Assembly: GCA_025360945.1 (NCBI GenBank) | Contig: JANYBE010000677.1 | Location: 1 to 6,260 of the forward strand | Source of the DNA: Rhizobacter sp. | Lineage (GTDB): Bacteria > Pseudomonadota > Gammaproteobacteria > Burkholderiales > Burkholderiaceae_C | Reading direction: 5' to 3' | DNA length: 6,260 nt | Shown: piece by piece, positions 1 to 6,086 of the stretch | Layout: each line of letters begins with the position of its first letter | How positions within the stretch are numbered: the stretch's first letter is position 1 | Program-made: the position numbers and the translations under genes | The notes under the pieces: model-generated | Databases searched by the model: none | What the model was told of the DNA's origin: nothing | The model's input: the letters and a program-made list of their open reading frames with translations, nothing else

Positions 1-976
1 GCCGCTGATCAATGGAGCGGTCGCAGGAGGCGAGTCCGAACTCGGGGCCGAGCCGATCACCGTGGACGACGACACCGTCGCCAGCGACCGCATCGAACTG
101 CCCTCGGGCGACTCCGAAGTTGGCAACACGCTGCAGAGCTATCTGCGTGAGATTCGTCGCGCGCCCTTGCTCACCCCGCAGCAGGAGTTCGACACCGCGA
201 CGCGCGCCCGCGCCGGCGATTTCGACGCGCGCCAGGCAATGATCGAGCACAACCTCAGGCTGGTCGTGAGCATCGCCAAGAACTACCTCGGCCGCGGCCT
301 GCAGCTGACCGACCTGATCGAGGAAGGCAACCTCGGGCTGATGCACTCGATCGGCAAGTTCGAGCCGGAGCGCGGTTTTCGCTTCTCGACCTACGCGTCG
401 TGGTGGGTGCGCCAGAGCATCGAGCGCGCGATCATGCATCAGGCCCGCCTGGTGCGGCTGCCGGTGCATGTGGTACGTGAGCTCAACCAGGTACTGAAGG
501 CACGGCGTGCACTCGAGGCTGCCTGCGCGAGCGCCGGCAACAGCGACCAGCCGGTGCGTGTCGAAGAGGTCGCCGCGGCGGTCGGTCGGCCGGTCAGCGA
601 GGTCAGCGCCCTGCTCAAGTTCGCCGAACAGCCGACCTCGCTCGACGCGCCGATGGAGCGGCACGCAGGCGAGAGCAGCAGCGAGTCGGTGCTTGATGGC
701 GTCGCCGATGATGGCGCCACCGACCCGATGAGTCTGACGCTCAGCAACGAGGTCGAGGTGCTGCTCACCCATGGCCTGGACGAGCTCAACGAACGCGAGC
801 GCGAAGTCGTCGCCGGCCGCTATGGCCTGGGCGATCGCGAGCCCGAGACACTCGAGGTGCTGGCCGAGCGGCTCGGCTTGACTCGCGAGCGCATCCGCCA
901 GATCCAGCAGGAGGCGTTGTTGAAACTGCGGCGCCGCATGGCGCGTCAGGGCATCGATCGTGATTCGCTGTTTTGA
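1..976 (+). CDS. rpoS: RNA polymerase sigma factor RpoS (sigma-38), 5' end missing
   Basis: General stress/stationary-phase sigma factor that gives core RNA polymerase its promoter specificity. The frame is open from position 2 to TGA at 974-976 (324 visible residues), with no stop upstream. The true start is therefore probably outside the window, and the GTG at 62 is only an internal candidate. Seen in order: region 1.2 (NTLQSYLREI, from about 125), region 2 (MIEHNLRLVVSIAKNY, LIEEGNLGLM, PERGFRFSTYASWWVRQSIE; about 239-440), region 3 (about 445-690) and region 4 with the -35-binding helix-turn-helix (LTRERIRQIQQEALLKLRR; about 847-945). The basic residue in VVRELN (Arg codon 476-478) matches the Lys173 position of E. 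coli RpoS; the housekeeping sigma has Glu there. This favours RpoS over RpoD. The end (GIDRDSLF) resembles the usual RpoS tail. Some region 2/3 residues differ from the consensus (HSIGKFEPE, MHQARLVRLP). The usual mutS neighbour does not follow. No promoter is visible because the 5' end is absent. Confidence 0.93.
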   Translation, partial: PLINGAVAGGESELGAEPITVDDDTVASDRIELPSGDSEVGNTLQSYLREIRRAPLLTPQQEFDTATRARAGDFDARQAMIEHNLRLVVSIAKNYLGRGLQLTDLIEEGNLGLMHSIGKFEPERGFRFSTYASWWVRQSIERAIMHQARLVRLPVHVVRELNQVLKARRALEAACASAGNSDQPVRVEEVAAAVGRPVSEVSALLKFAEQPTSLDAPMERHAGESSSESVLDGVADDGATDPMSLTLSNEVEVLLTHGLDELNEREREVVAGRYGLGDREPETLEVLAERLGLTRERIRQIQQEALLKLRRRMARQGIDRDSLF

Positions 977-992
977 TCGGCTTCGTTGATCA

Positions 993-1949
993 ATGAGCGC
1001 GCATTCATTGACACCGAAGATGGTCGAGCTGCTGGCCAACATCCGCCGCGCCAAGCGGCCTGCGTTCCAGACGCTGGGTGCACGCGGCGCGCGCATGGCC
1101 TACGAAGTCGCGGCCGAGATACTGGAGCCGCCGCGTGCCGCACTTGCACGTGTCCAAGACATCCGCATCCCAGCCGCCGACGGCGTGGCGCTGCGCGCGC
1201 GCATCTACGCGACCTCCGCCGCGGCGCTGCCGACGCTGCTGTACCTGCACGGCGGTGGTTTCACGATTGGGAGCCTGGAGACCCACGACAGCCTGTGCCG
1301 ACAGCTCGCGCTTCGCAGCGGCGTTGCGGTCGTCGCACTCGACTACCGACTCGCGCCCGAACATCGATTCCCGGTCGCGGTCGACGACGCCTGGGCGGCG
1401 ATGCGCTGGCTCGCATCTAACGCGCGCAGCATCGGTCTGGACGGCACGCGCCTGGCCGTCGGCGGCGACAGCGCAGGCGGCACACTTGCCGCCGTTTGCG
1501 CGATCCATGCCCGCGACATCGGCCTGTGCCTGCGTCAGCAGTTGCTGATCACCCCCGGCACGACAGCCTACGCCGATACACCATCGCACCGTCGCTTCGC
1601 GCAGGGCTATTTACTCGACGCCGAGGGCATCGCGTGGTTCTTCGACCAGTTCATCGCTTACGGCGATCGCCGCGACTGGCGCTTTGCGCCACTCGAAGCC
1701 GACGACCTTGAAGGCGTGGCGCCGGCCTGTGTGCTGCTGGCCGAATGCGACCCGCTGGTTGACGAAGGCCTGGCCTACGCCGATCGGCTGCGCGCCGCGG
1801 GAGTGCCGGTCGAGCTCGAGCTGACGCGTGGCGTCACCCACGACTTCATCAAGATGGGTCGTACACTGCCCGAGGCTGCCGCTGTGCAGGCGGTCATCGG
1901 CGCAGCGCTGCGCCGCGCATTGGCCCACGACGATCTGACCGACGCATGA
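993..1949 (+). CDS. Alpha/beta hydrolase, HSL-type (hormone-sensitive lipase-like) esterase
   Basis: A 318-residue carboxylic-ester hydrolase, probably cytoplasmic because no signal peptide is seen. Family marks are plain: oxyanion-hole motif HGGGF at residues 86-90, the DYRLAPEHRFP block at 117-127, nucleophile Ser160 in GDSAGG, acid Asp253 in ECDPLVDEG and His283 in VTHDF. The catalytic triad is thus complete and the length is normal (about 300-320). HSL-family esterases usually hydrolyse short- to medium-chain acyl esters; the actual substrate cannot be read from sequence. The ATG at 993 lies 16 bp after the rpoS stop. It has no good Shine-Dalgarno sequence, and a second ATG at 1020 (Met10) is possible, but 993 uses the full N-terminal cap region. 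The stop overlaps the next start as ATGA, implying translational coupling with the thioesterase-GNAT gene. No separate promoter is evident, so read-through from rpoS is likely. Confidence 0.9.
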   Translation: MSAHSLTPKMVELLANIRRAKRPAFQTLGARGARMAYEVAAEILEPPRAALARVQDIRIPAADGVALRARIYATSAAALPTLLYLHGGGFTIGSLETHDSLCRQLALRSGVAVVALDYRLAPEHRFPVAVDDAWAAMRWLASNARSIGLDGTRLAVGGDSAGGTLAAVCAIHARDIGLCLRQQLLITPGTTAYADTPSHRRFAQGYLLDAEGIAWFFDQFIAYGDRRDWRFAPLEADDLEGVAPACVLLAECDPLVDEGLAYADRLRAAGVPVELELTRGVTHDFIKMGRTLPEAAAVQAVIGAALRRALAHDDLTDA

Positions 1950-2803
1950 CCCGAACCGAGTTCCGTTTCCTCGATCGCCTGCGCGTGCGCTGGGCTGAGA
2001 TCGACGCCCAGAAGATCGTCTTCAACGGCCACTACCTGATGTACTTCGACACCGCGATTGCTGGCTACTGGCGCGCGCTCGCGCTGCCGTATGCGCAGAC
2101 GATGGAGCGGCTCGCTGGCGATCTGTTCGTGCGCAAGTCGACGGTCGAATACGAGGCCTCGGCACGCTACGACGACATGCTCGACGTGGGCATCCGCTGC
2201 ACGCGCATCGGCAACTCGTCGATCCTGTTCAGCGCCGCGGTGTTCCGGCAGGACGCATTGCTGGTGTCGGGCGAACTCGTCTATGTGTTCGCCGACCCGC
2301 ACACGCAGACCGCCAAGCCGGTTCCCCCAGCGCTGCGCGCGGTCTTGCTCGGCTTCGAGGCCGGCGAGGCCATGCTCGAGCTGCGCGTCGGCGGCTGGGA
2401 TTCGCTCGGTGCGCACGCCCTGGCGATCCGCACCGAGGTGTTCATCGACGAGCAGCGGATTCCGATGGAGATGGAGTGGGACGAAGCCGACCGCAGCTGC
2501 GTACACGCCGTCGCGTTCAACCGCCTGGGCATGGCCGTGGCCACAGGCCGCTTGCTGCAAGACGCACCGCAGGTCGCGCGCATCGGCCGCATGGCGTCGA
2601 TGCAGGCGGTGCGCGGCAGCGGTGTGGGGCGGCGCGTGCTGGAAGCGCTGATGCGAGTTGCACGCGAGCGCGGCGACACGCAAGTGCTGCTGCACGCGCA
2701 GACCAGTGCGTCGACGTTCTATGCACGCGCCGGCTTCGTGCCGCGTGGACCGGTGTTCGACGAAGCTGGAATCGCGCACGTCGAGATGACGCGCAGCCTT
2801 TGA
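1946..2803 (+). CDS. Fusion protein: YbgC/4HBT-family acyl-CoA thioesterase plus GNAT acetyltransferase
   Basis: A 285-residue two-domain protein. Residues about 8-133 form a hotdog thioesterase of the 4-hydroxybenzoyl-CoA thioesterase/YbgC type. RVRWAEIDAQKIVFNGHYL carries Asp20 at the usual catalytic position, followed by the Asn-x-x-Tyr pattern (Asn27, Tyr30) and a YVFAD strand near 113-117. Such enzymes hydrolyse acyl-CoA thioesters. Residues about 144-285 form a GNAT domain: IRTEVFIDEQRIP near 161-173 (as in ElaA/YjcF-like members), the acetyl-CoA pyrophosphate loop RGSGVG at 223-228 (R-x-x-G-x-G), and FYARAGF at 258-264. There is no frameshift or stop between the domains, so this is a real single ORF. 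It starts by ATGA overlap with the upstream hydrolase and lacks its own Shine-Dalgarno, consistent with coupling. Both domains bind CoA derivatives, so sequential or regulatory action is plausible, but the substrates are unknown. It ends at a convergent junction with the NRDE gene. Confidence 0.9.
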   Translation: MTRTEFRFLDRLRVRWAEIDAQKIVFNGHYLMYFDTAIAGYWRALALPYAQTMERLAGDLFVRKSTVEYEASARYDDMLDVGIRCTRIGNSSILFSAAVFRQDALLVSGELVYVFADPHTQTAKPVPPALRAVLLGFEAGEAMLELRVGGWDSLGAHALAIRTEVFIDEQRIPMEMEWDEADRSCVHAVAFNRLGMAVATGRLLQDAPQVARIGRMASMQAVRGSGVGRRVLEALMRVARERGDTQVLLHAQTSASTFYARAGFVPRGPVFDEAGIAHVEMTRSL

Positions 2804-2817
2804 GTCACTCTGAGTCA
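2801..2817. repeat. Direct repeat TGAGTCA x2 at the 3' end of the fusion gene
   Basis: TGAGTCA occurs at 2801-2807, where its first three bases are the stop codon of the thioesterase-GNAT gene, and again at 2811-2817, three bases apart. The unit is nearly palindromic. It may be chance or a short duplication; no function is assigned. Confidence 0.4.
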
Positions 2818-2838
2818 AAGTCCGCCGAAGGCACTGTT

Positions 2839-2859
2839 GCGCAGCGGGCTTCCCGGCGC
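2839..2859. terminator. Possible bidirectional hairpin in the convergent spacer
   Basis: GCGC-AG-CGGG-CTT-CCCG-GCGC can fold into an 8-bp GC stem with a 2-nt bulge and a 3-nt loop. A second, weaker pairing (CGCGGG with CCCGCG, about 2858-2885) overlaps it. The hairpin lies in the 83-bp gap between the stop of the fusion gene and the stop of the NRDE gene, where a shared terminator is expected. No T-tract follows on either strand, so it is not a classical intrinsic terminator and termination may be weak or Rho-dependent. Confidence 0.3.
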
Positions 2860-2886
2860 GGGCTTGAGCTGACTGCGTACCCGCGT

Positions 2887-3786
2887 CTACCTCGCCGGTA
2901 CGGCCTGCGGCACGCCCACGCCCAATTCGAACTCCGACACGCTGGCCTTCTCGAACGCGCCCGCGGCGGGCTCGTCCGTGGAGTGCGGCGGCCAGTTGCG
3001 CAAGCTCGAGCGTCGCAGCAGCGCGACGGCCGCGCTCGCGTTGAAGCTGCGTTCGAGCACATGCGTGACGAGGTGGCGGCCGACACGCTCGGCGATGATC
3101 AGGGTCGAGCAACGCGTGCCATAGGTCTGGTCGGGCGTGCGGATGAAGGCGCTCGACAGCTGGCGTTCCCATTCGAGCGGGATGCCGGTCCGCGGCAGGG
3201 CGTTTTCGGCTGCAACGCTGCGATCCGCGAGCGCAGCGAAGAGCTGCGCGGCGAGCTCGTCGACTGAGGCTGCGGCGTTGATGGCCGCGTTCAGCCGCGC
3301 CTTGAGCGCCTGGATTTTCGGCCATGGTGCATCGAGCGCGCCGTTCGACAGACCGTAGAGGCCACCCTCCAGCCGCATCGGATACGCCGCCAAGTTCGAG
3401 GCCCAGAAGAATTCGCCGCGCTGAAAGTCTGCCGCGATCAGGTTGAACCCGTTGTAGCCTGATAGCGCGGTGCGCATCCAAAACGCGCCGGTGTTTTCGC
3501 GTCCGGCGAGCCACTCGGTGACGATACGTCCGCGCGTCGGCGCGCTCGCGTCCCCGGCCGTGCCGCCACGCACGTTCGTCACCAGCGCGAGTCGCCCCTG
3601 CGCGGTCAGGCCGAGCCAGGTGCCGCCGGACTGCAGGTCGCGCCCGCCCAGCACGGCCGGATCGCCGGGCTCCGGTGTCCACCATTCGAGGCGCGCGGCA
3701 GGGCGCTTGAAATACTCGTCGCGGTTCGATGCGAGCACCAGCGGGAAACGCCGGCTCTGGTCGAGAGCAAGCGCTACCAGGCACAT
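2887..3786 (-). CDS. NRDE family protein (TANGO2-like)
   Basis: A 299-residue member of the NRDE/TANGO2 family. The diagnostic N-terminus is Met-Cys-Leu (MCLVALAL), followed by ASNRDEYFKRP with the NRDE signature at residues 21-24. Later family segments include GGRDLQSGGTWLGL, LVTNVRG, GYNGFNLI, LSNG, QTYGTRCSTLI and ERSFN. The frame is open upstream to 3849, but the start at 3786 is preferred. It puts Cys at position 2, as in the family, and has a good Shine-Dalgarno (GAGGTG, 8-nt spacing). The start lies inside the DUF4936 gene, overlapping its end by 13 bp. The biochemical role of bacterial NRDE proteins is unsettled; the animal homologue TANGO2 has been linked to heme and lipid handling. 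The C-terminus is longer than in the roughly 250-260-residue relatives I know: about 30 residues (RRSSLRNWPP to GAFEKAS) separate ERSFN from the terminal EFEL. It is last in the ygfZ operon. Confidence 0.88.
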   Translation of the reverse strand: MCLVALALDQSRRFPLVLASNRDEYFKRPAARLEWWTPEPGDPAVLGGRDLQSGGTWLGLTAQGRLALVTNVRGGTAGDASAPTRGRIVTEWLAGRENTGAFWMRTALSGYNGFNLIAADFQRGEFFWASNLAAYPMRLEGGLYGLSNGALDAPWPKIQALKARLNAAINAAASVDELAAQLFAALADRSVAAENALPRTGIPLEWERQLSSAFIRTPDQTYGTRCSTLIIAERVGRHLVTHVLERSFNASAAVALLRRSSLRNWPPHSTDEPAAGAFEKASVSEFELGVGVPQAVPAR

Positions 3787-4064
3787 GCAACGAACACCTC
3801 GGTGTGGCGCGGCCCGTCGATGAACGGTGCCAGCGCGCGCGCCGTCCATTCGATGTCCGTTTGCATCTGGGCACTGATGCCACCGTCGCTTGCGTAGGTC
3901 TCCATCCAGGTCTGCGATCCGTGCTCTTCAGCGGGCCGGCGCAGCAGGCGCGTGCGCAGCCGCGGGTACCGGGTGCGCAGTTGCGCCTGCAACTGCGACA
4001 CGGCGGCCTGCGCATCGAGCGCGTCGGCCCGACGAACGCGATAGTAGATGAATAGCTCGCGCAT
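3774..4064 (-). CDS. DUF4936 family protein
   Basis: A 96-residue protein of unknown function, matching from memory the DUF4936 family found mainly in Betaproteobacteria. Recognisable parts are the N-terminal MRELFIYYRV strand, a helix rich in Ala and Gln (about 14-30), the Arg-rich YPRLRTRLLRRP segment (about 33-44), QTWMETY (about 51-57) and the C-terminal FVACAW strand. No signal peptide or membrane segment is seen, so it is probably cytoplasmic. The strand-helix-strand pattern suggests a small ferredoxin-like alpha/beta fold, but that is inference. It begins 21 bp after the ygfZ stop and its end overlaps the NRDE start by 13 bp, so all three are probably co-transcribed and the last two coupled. 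A 5-bp hairpin lies directly before its ATG and no Shine-Dalgarno is evident. Confidence 0.82.
   Translation of the reverse strand: MRELFIYYRVRRADALDAQAAVSQLQAQLRTRYPRLRTRLLRRPAEEHGSQTWMETYASDGGISAQMQTDIEWTARALAPFIDGPRHTEVFVACAW
3795..3800 (-). promoter_or_regulatory. Shine-Dalgarno site deciding the NRDE gene start
   Basis: On the minus strand GAGGTG precedes the ATG at 3786 with an 8-nt spacer. It lies inside the 3' end of the DUF4936 coding region. It is the clearest ribosome binding site in the window and supports the internal Met-Cys start over the longer open frame. Confidence 0.65.
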
Positions 4065-4065
4065 T

Positions 4066-4079
4066 CCGGTGGCGACCGG
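4066..4079. other. Short hairpin just upstream of the DUF4936 start
   Basis: CCGGT-GGCG-ACCGG is a perfect 5-bp inverted repeat with a 4-nt loop in the 21-bp gap between ygfZ and the DUF4936 gene, ending one base from the ATG. In mRNA it would occupy the place of a ribosome binding site. It could tune translation or be chance in GC-rich DNA. Confidence 0.35.
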
Positions 4080-4085
4080 CGCAGA

Positions 4086-5009
4086 TCAAGCCGACAGCGT
4101 GGCGTCTGACGGCAGGGCGTAAGGCAGCTCACCCTTCACCAGCATCGCGCCACTCGCTGCACGCGCGTGCAGCGTCCCACTGTCGAGCGCCGCGAGCTTG
4201 ACTTCTACGAGCGCGACCGAGCCCGCTGCAAGCGCCGCCGCGTTGACGACCATGCCCGCAGGCTGGCCCGCGTCGGCGCTGTGGAAGACCTCTTCGCCGG
4301 CGGCCAGCAAGGCCTCGCATTCGAACAGGAACATGCGACGCTTGATCGTGCCGCGGTACTGGCTGCGTGCGACGATCTCCTGACCTGGGTAGCACCCCTT
4401 CTGGAAGTCCACGCCGCCGACGATCTCGTAGTTCAGCATCTGCGGCACGAACTGATCGACGGTGGCCGCCTCGATCACCGGGATGCCACTACGCACTTCG
4501 AGCGCACGCCACGCGTCGGTCGTGATCGCGGGCAGTGCCGTCGGCGGCGTCGAGACCGCAAGCATGCAGCGGGCCACACCGTCCACGTCGGGCAGGCGCA
4601 CGAGCATGCCGCCGGCGACCGCGTGCCACGCCCACACCGGCGTGTCAGCGATCAGCGCATGCGCGCTATCGCCGACGAGCCCGTGCAGGGTCAGTTCGGC
4701 GCTCGCATCGATGAGCTTGCATTGCGCGCGCAGCACGAACATCGACAGACGCTTGAGCGCGGTCGGCAGCACGCTCGCCGCGCAGGCGAGCAGCACGTCG
4801 TCGCTCGCAAGTTTCCAGACCACGAAACTCGCCTGCAACCGTCCCTTGGCGGAGCAGAAGCCGGCAAGCCGAACCTGCGAGTCGGCCATCAGCGCGACGT
4901 CGTTCGTGAGCTGACCTTGCAAGAACTTGACGGCATCGGCGCCGCGTGCACGGATCAAGCCCCAGTGTGGCAAGGGCAGCGCGCCGCTCAGCGCAATCGG
5001 TGTGTTCAT
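4086..5009 (-). CDS. ygfZ: Folate-binding protein YgfZ (Fe-S cluster biogenesis/repair factor)
   Basis: A 307-residue relative of the aminomethyltransferase (GcvT) fold. YgfZ uses tetrahydrofolate to support assembly or repair of certain Fe-S enzymes such as the tRNA methylthiotransferase MiaB. The family signature K-G-C-Y-x-G-Q-E is intact (KGCYPGQE, residues 204-211, Cys206). It is preceded by LNYEIVGGVDFQ and followed by ARSQYRGTIKRRMF. The N-terminal folate-binding half shows GLIRARGADAVKFLQGQLTNDV (roughly residues 17-38) and AGFCSAKGRLQASF. The frame is open to a GTG at 5045 and an ATG at 5033, but the ATG at 5009 gives the usual N-terminal length. The upstream codons also fall inside a strong candidate promoter. 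It is divergent from mltG and heads an operon with the DUF4936 and NRDE genes. Nothing looks broken. Confidence 0.93.
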   Translation of the reverse strand: MNTPIALSGALPLPHWGLIRARGADAVKFLQGQLTNDVALMADSQVRLAGFCSAKGRLQASFVVWKLASDDVLLACAASVLPTALKRLSMFVLRAQCKLIDASAELTLHGLVGDSAHALIADTPVWAWHAVAGGMLVRLPDVDGVARCMLAVSTPPTALPAITTDAWRALEVRSGIPVIEAATVDQFVPQMLNYEIVGGVDFQKGCYPGQEIVARSQYRGTIKRRMFLFECEALLAAGEEVFHSADAGQPAGMVVNAAALAAGSVALVEVKLAALDSGTLHARAASGAMLVKGELPYALPSDATLSA

Positions 5010-5015
5010 GCACGG

Positions 5016-5045
5016 ATTATCATCAGCGCCCATGATTCTTGTCAC
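5016..5045 (-). promoter_or_regulatory. Candidate sigma70 promoter for ygfZ, possibly giving a leaderless mRNA
   Basis: On the minus strand GTGACA (5045-5040, 5/6 to TTGACA) and GATAAT (5021-5016, 5/6 to TATAAT) are spaced by 18 bp. The -10 box ends 6 nt before the ATG at 5009, so the expected +1 falls on or near the A of the start codon. No Shine-Dalgarno lies before this ATG. The -35 box overlaps a small palindrome, TTGT-C-ACAA (5039-5047). The promoter is inferred from sequence match only. Confidence 0.5.
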
Positions 5046-5090
5046 AAAAGGGTTTCAGCGCCCGAGTCCCTCGCGTCGCGCTTGCCGTCG

Positions 5091-6086
5091 ATGAAATCCT
5101 GGCGTGTTCTGGCAGCCTTGGTGCTGCTGGCGGTGGTCACCGCGGCGGGCTTTGGCGCGTGGTGGCTGAACCGGCCGCTGCTGCTGGCGGCCGATTCGGT
5201 CGAGGTGTCGGTCGAGCCCGGCACGGCGCCGCGCGAGATCGCTCAGGCCTGGGTGCAGGCCGGTGTGCGGGCTTCGCCGACCTTGCTGTACGAGTGGTTC
5301 CGCTGGTCCGGTCAGTCGCGCAAGATCCGCGCGGGCAGCTACGAGATCGGCCCCGGCGTGACACCGATCATGCTGCTCGACAAGATGGTGCGCGGCGACG
5401 AGACGCTCGCCGTCGTGCGTCTCGTCGAGGGCTGGACCTTCCGACAGTTTCGCGCCGAGCTCGCGAAGGCCGACGCGCTCAAACCCAACACCGCAAACCT
5501 GAGCGATGAGCAGATCATGCAGGCGCTCGGCGCCCCGGGCGTGGCGCCCGAAGGGCGCTTCCATCCGGACACCTACGCCTACAGCAAGGGCAGCAGCGAC
5601 CTCGCAGTACTCAAGCGCGCCTACCGCGCGATGCAGCAGCGCCTCGACGCCGCTTGGCAACAGCGAGCACCCGACACGCCTTTGCAAAGCGCCGACGACG
5701 CGCTCGTGCTGGCCTCCATCGTCGAGAAGGAAACCGGCATCGGTGCGGACCGCGGTCGTGTTGCCGGCGTGTTCATGAACCGGCTGCGGCTCGGCATGCC
5801 GCTGCAGACCGACCCGACCGTGATCTACGGGCTGGGGCCCGCATTCGACGGCAATCTGCGCAAGCGCGACCTGCTCGCCGACACGCCGTTCAATACCTAC
5901 ACCCGCACCGGATTGCCCCCGACGCCAATCGCGATGCCAGGTAAGGCGGCGCTGCTGGCCGCGGTGCATCCCGAGCCCACCAAGGCGCTTTACTTCGTGG
6001 CGCGCGGTGATGGCAGCAGCGAATTCAGCGACACTCTGGCCGACCACAACCGGGCGGTGAACCGATACCAGCGGCACAGCAAATGA
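5091..6086 (+). CDS. mltG: Endolytic peptidoglycan transglycosylase MltG (YceG-like)
   Basis: A 331-residue inner-membrane lytic transglycosylase that cleaves nascent glycan strands and is thought to help end chain elongation. A single N-terminal membrane segment spans about residues 6-26 (VLAALVLLAVVTAAGFGAWWL), leaving the rest in the periplasm. A LysM-like portion follows (about 37-100), then the YceG catalytic domain. Visible are EGRFHPDTY, LASIVEKETG with Glu212 and Glu214 (the catalytic Glu of E. coli MltG maps to this VEKET stretch), FMNRLRLGMPLQTDPTVIYG, NTYTRTGLPPTPIAMPG and ALYFVARGDG. The ATG at 5091 is chosen because it places a short charged segment (MKSWR) before the membrane helix. 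The frame stays open far upstream through ygfZ antisense, which is not coding. There is no clear Shine-Dalgarno. It is divergent from ygfZ and its stop overlaps tmk as ATGA, a conserved mltG-tmk pairing. Confidence 0.95.
   Translation: MKSWRVLAALVLLAVVTAAGFGAWWLNRPLLLAADSVEVSVEPGTAPREIAQAWVQAGVRASPTLLYEWFRWSGQSRKIRAGSYEIGPGVTPIMLLDKMVRGDETLAVVRLVEGWTFRQFRAELAKADALKPNTANLSDEQIMQALGAPGVAPEGRFHPDTYAYSKGSSDLAVLKRAYRAMQQRLDAAWQQRAPDTPLQSADDALVLASIVEKETGIGADRGRVAGVFMNRLRLGMPLQTDPTVIYGLGPAFDGNLRKRDLLADTPFNTYTRTGLPPTPIAMPGKAALLAAVHPEPTKALYFVARGDGSSEFSDTLADHNRAVNRYQRHSK

Noticed and set aside
62..64. GTG at 62 as the true start of rpoS
   Set aside because: The frame is open to the window edge, no Shine-Dalgarno is well placed, and starting here would leave a protein of 304 residues, shorter than usual for RpoS.
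975..995. A TGATC...GATCA pairing at the rpoS-hydrolase junction as a terminator
   Set aside because: The stem is only 5 bp with a 9-nt loop and no T-run, and it overlaps the next start codon.
3787..3849. The longer NRDE start with 21 extra residues
   Set aside because: The family needs Met-Cys at the N-terminus, and a strong Shine-Dalgarno precedes the internal ATG at 3786.
1775..4132. A very long open frame (785 codons) on the minus strand across the fusion, NRDE and DUF4936 genes
   Set aside because: It runs antisense to the fusion gene and out of frame with the NRDE and DUF4936 genes. Its product is Arg/Ala/His-rich with no recognisable domain. Such frames are common in high-GC DNA because stop codons are rare.
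4167..5090. An upstream extension of the mltG frame by 308 codons
   Set aside because: This stretch is antisense to ygfZ, is Arg/His-rich and has no domain. The membrane anchor expected at the MltG N-terminus begins only after 5091.
5055..6077. A 340-codon minus-strand frame opposite mltG
   Set aside because: It is antisense to a well-supported gene and has low-complexity composition with no motif.
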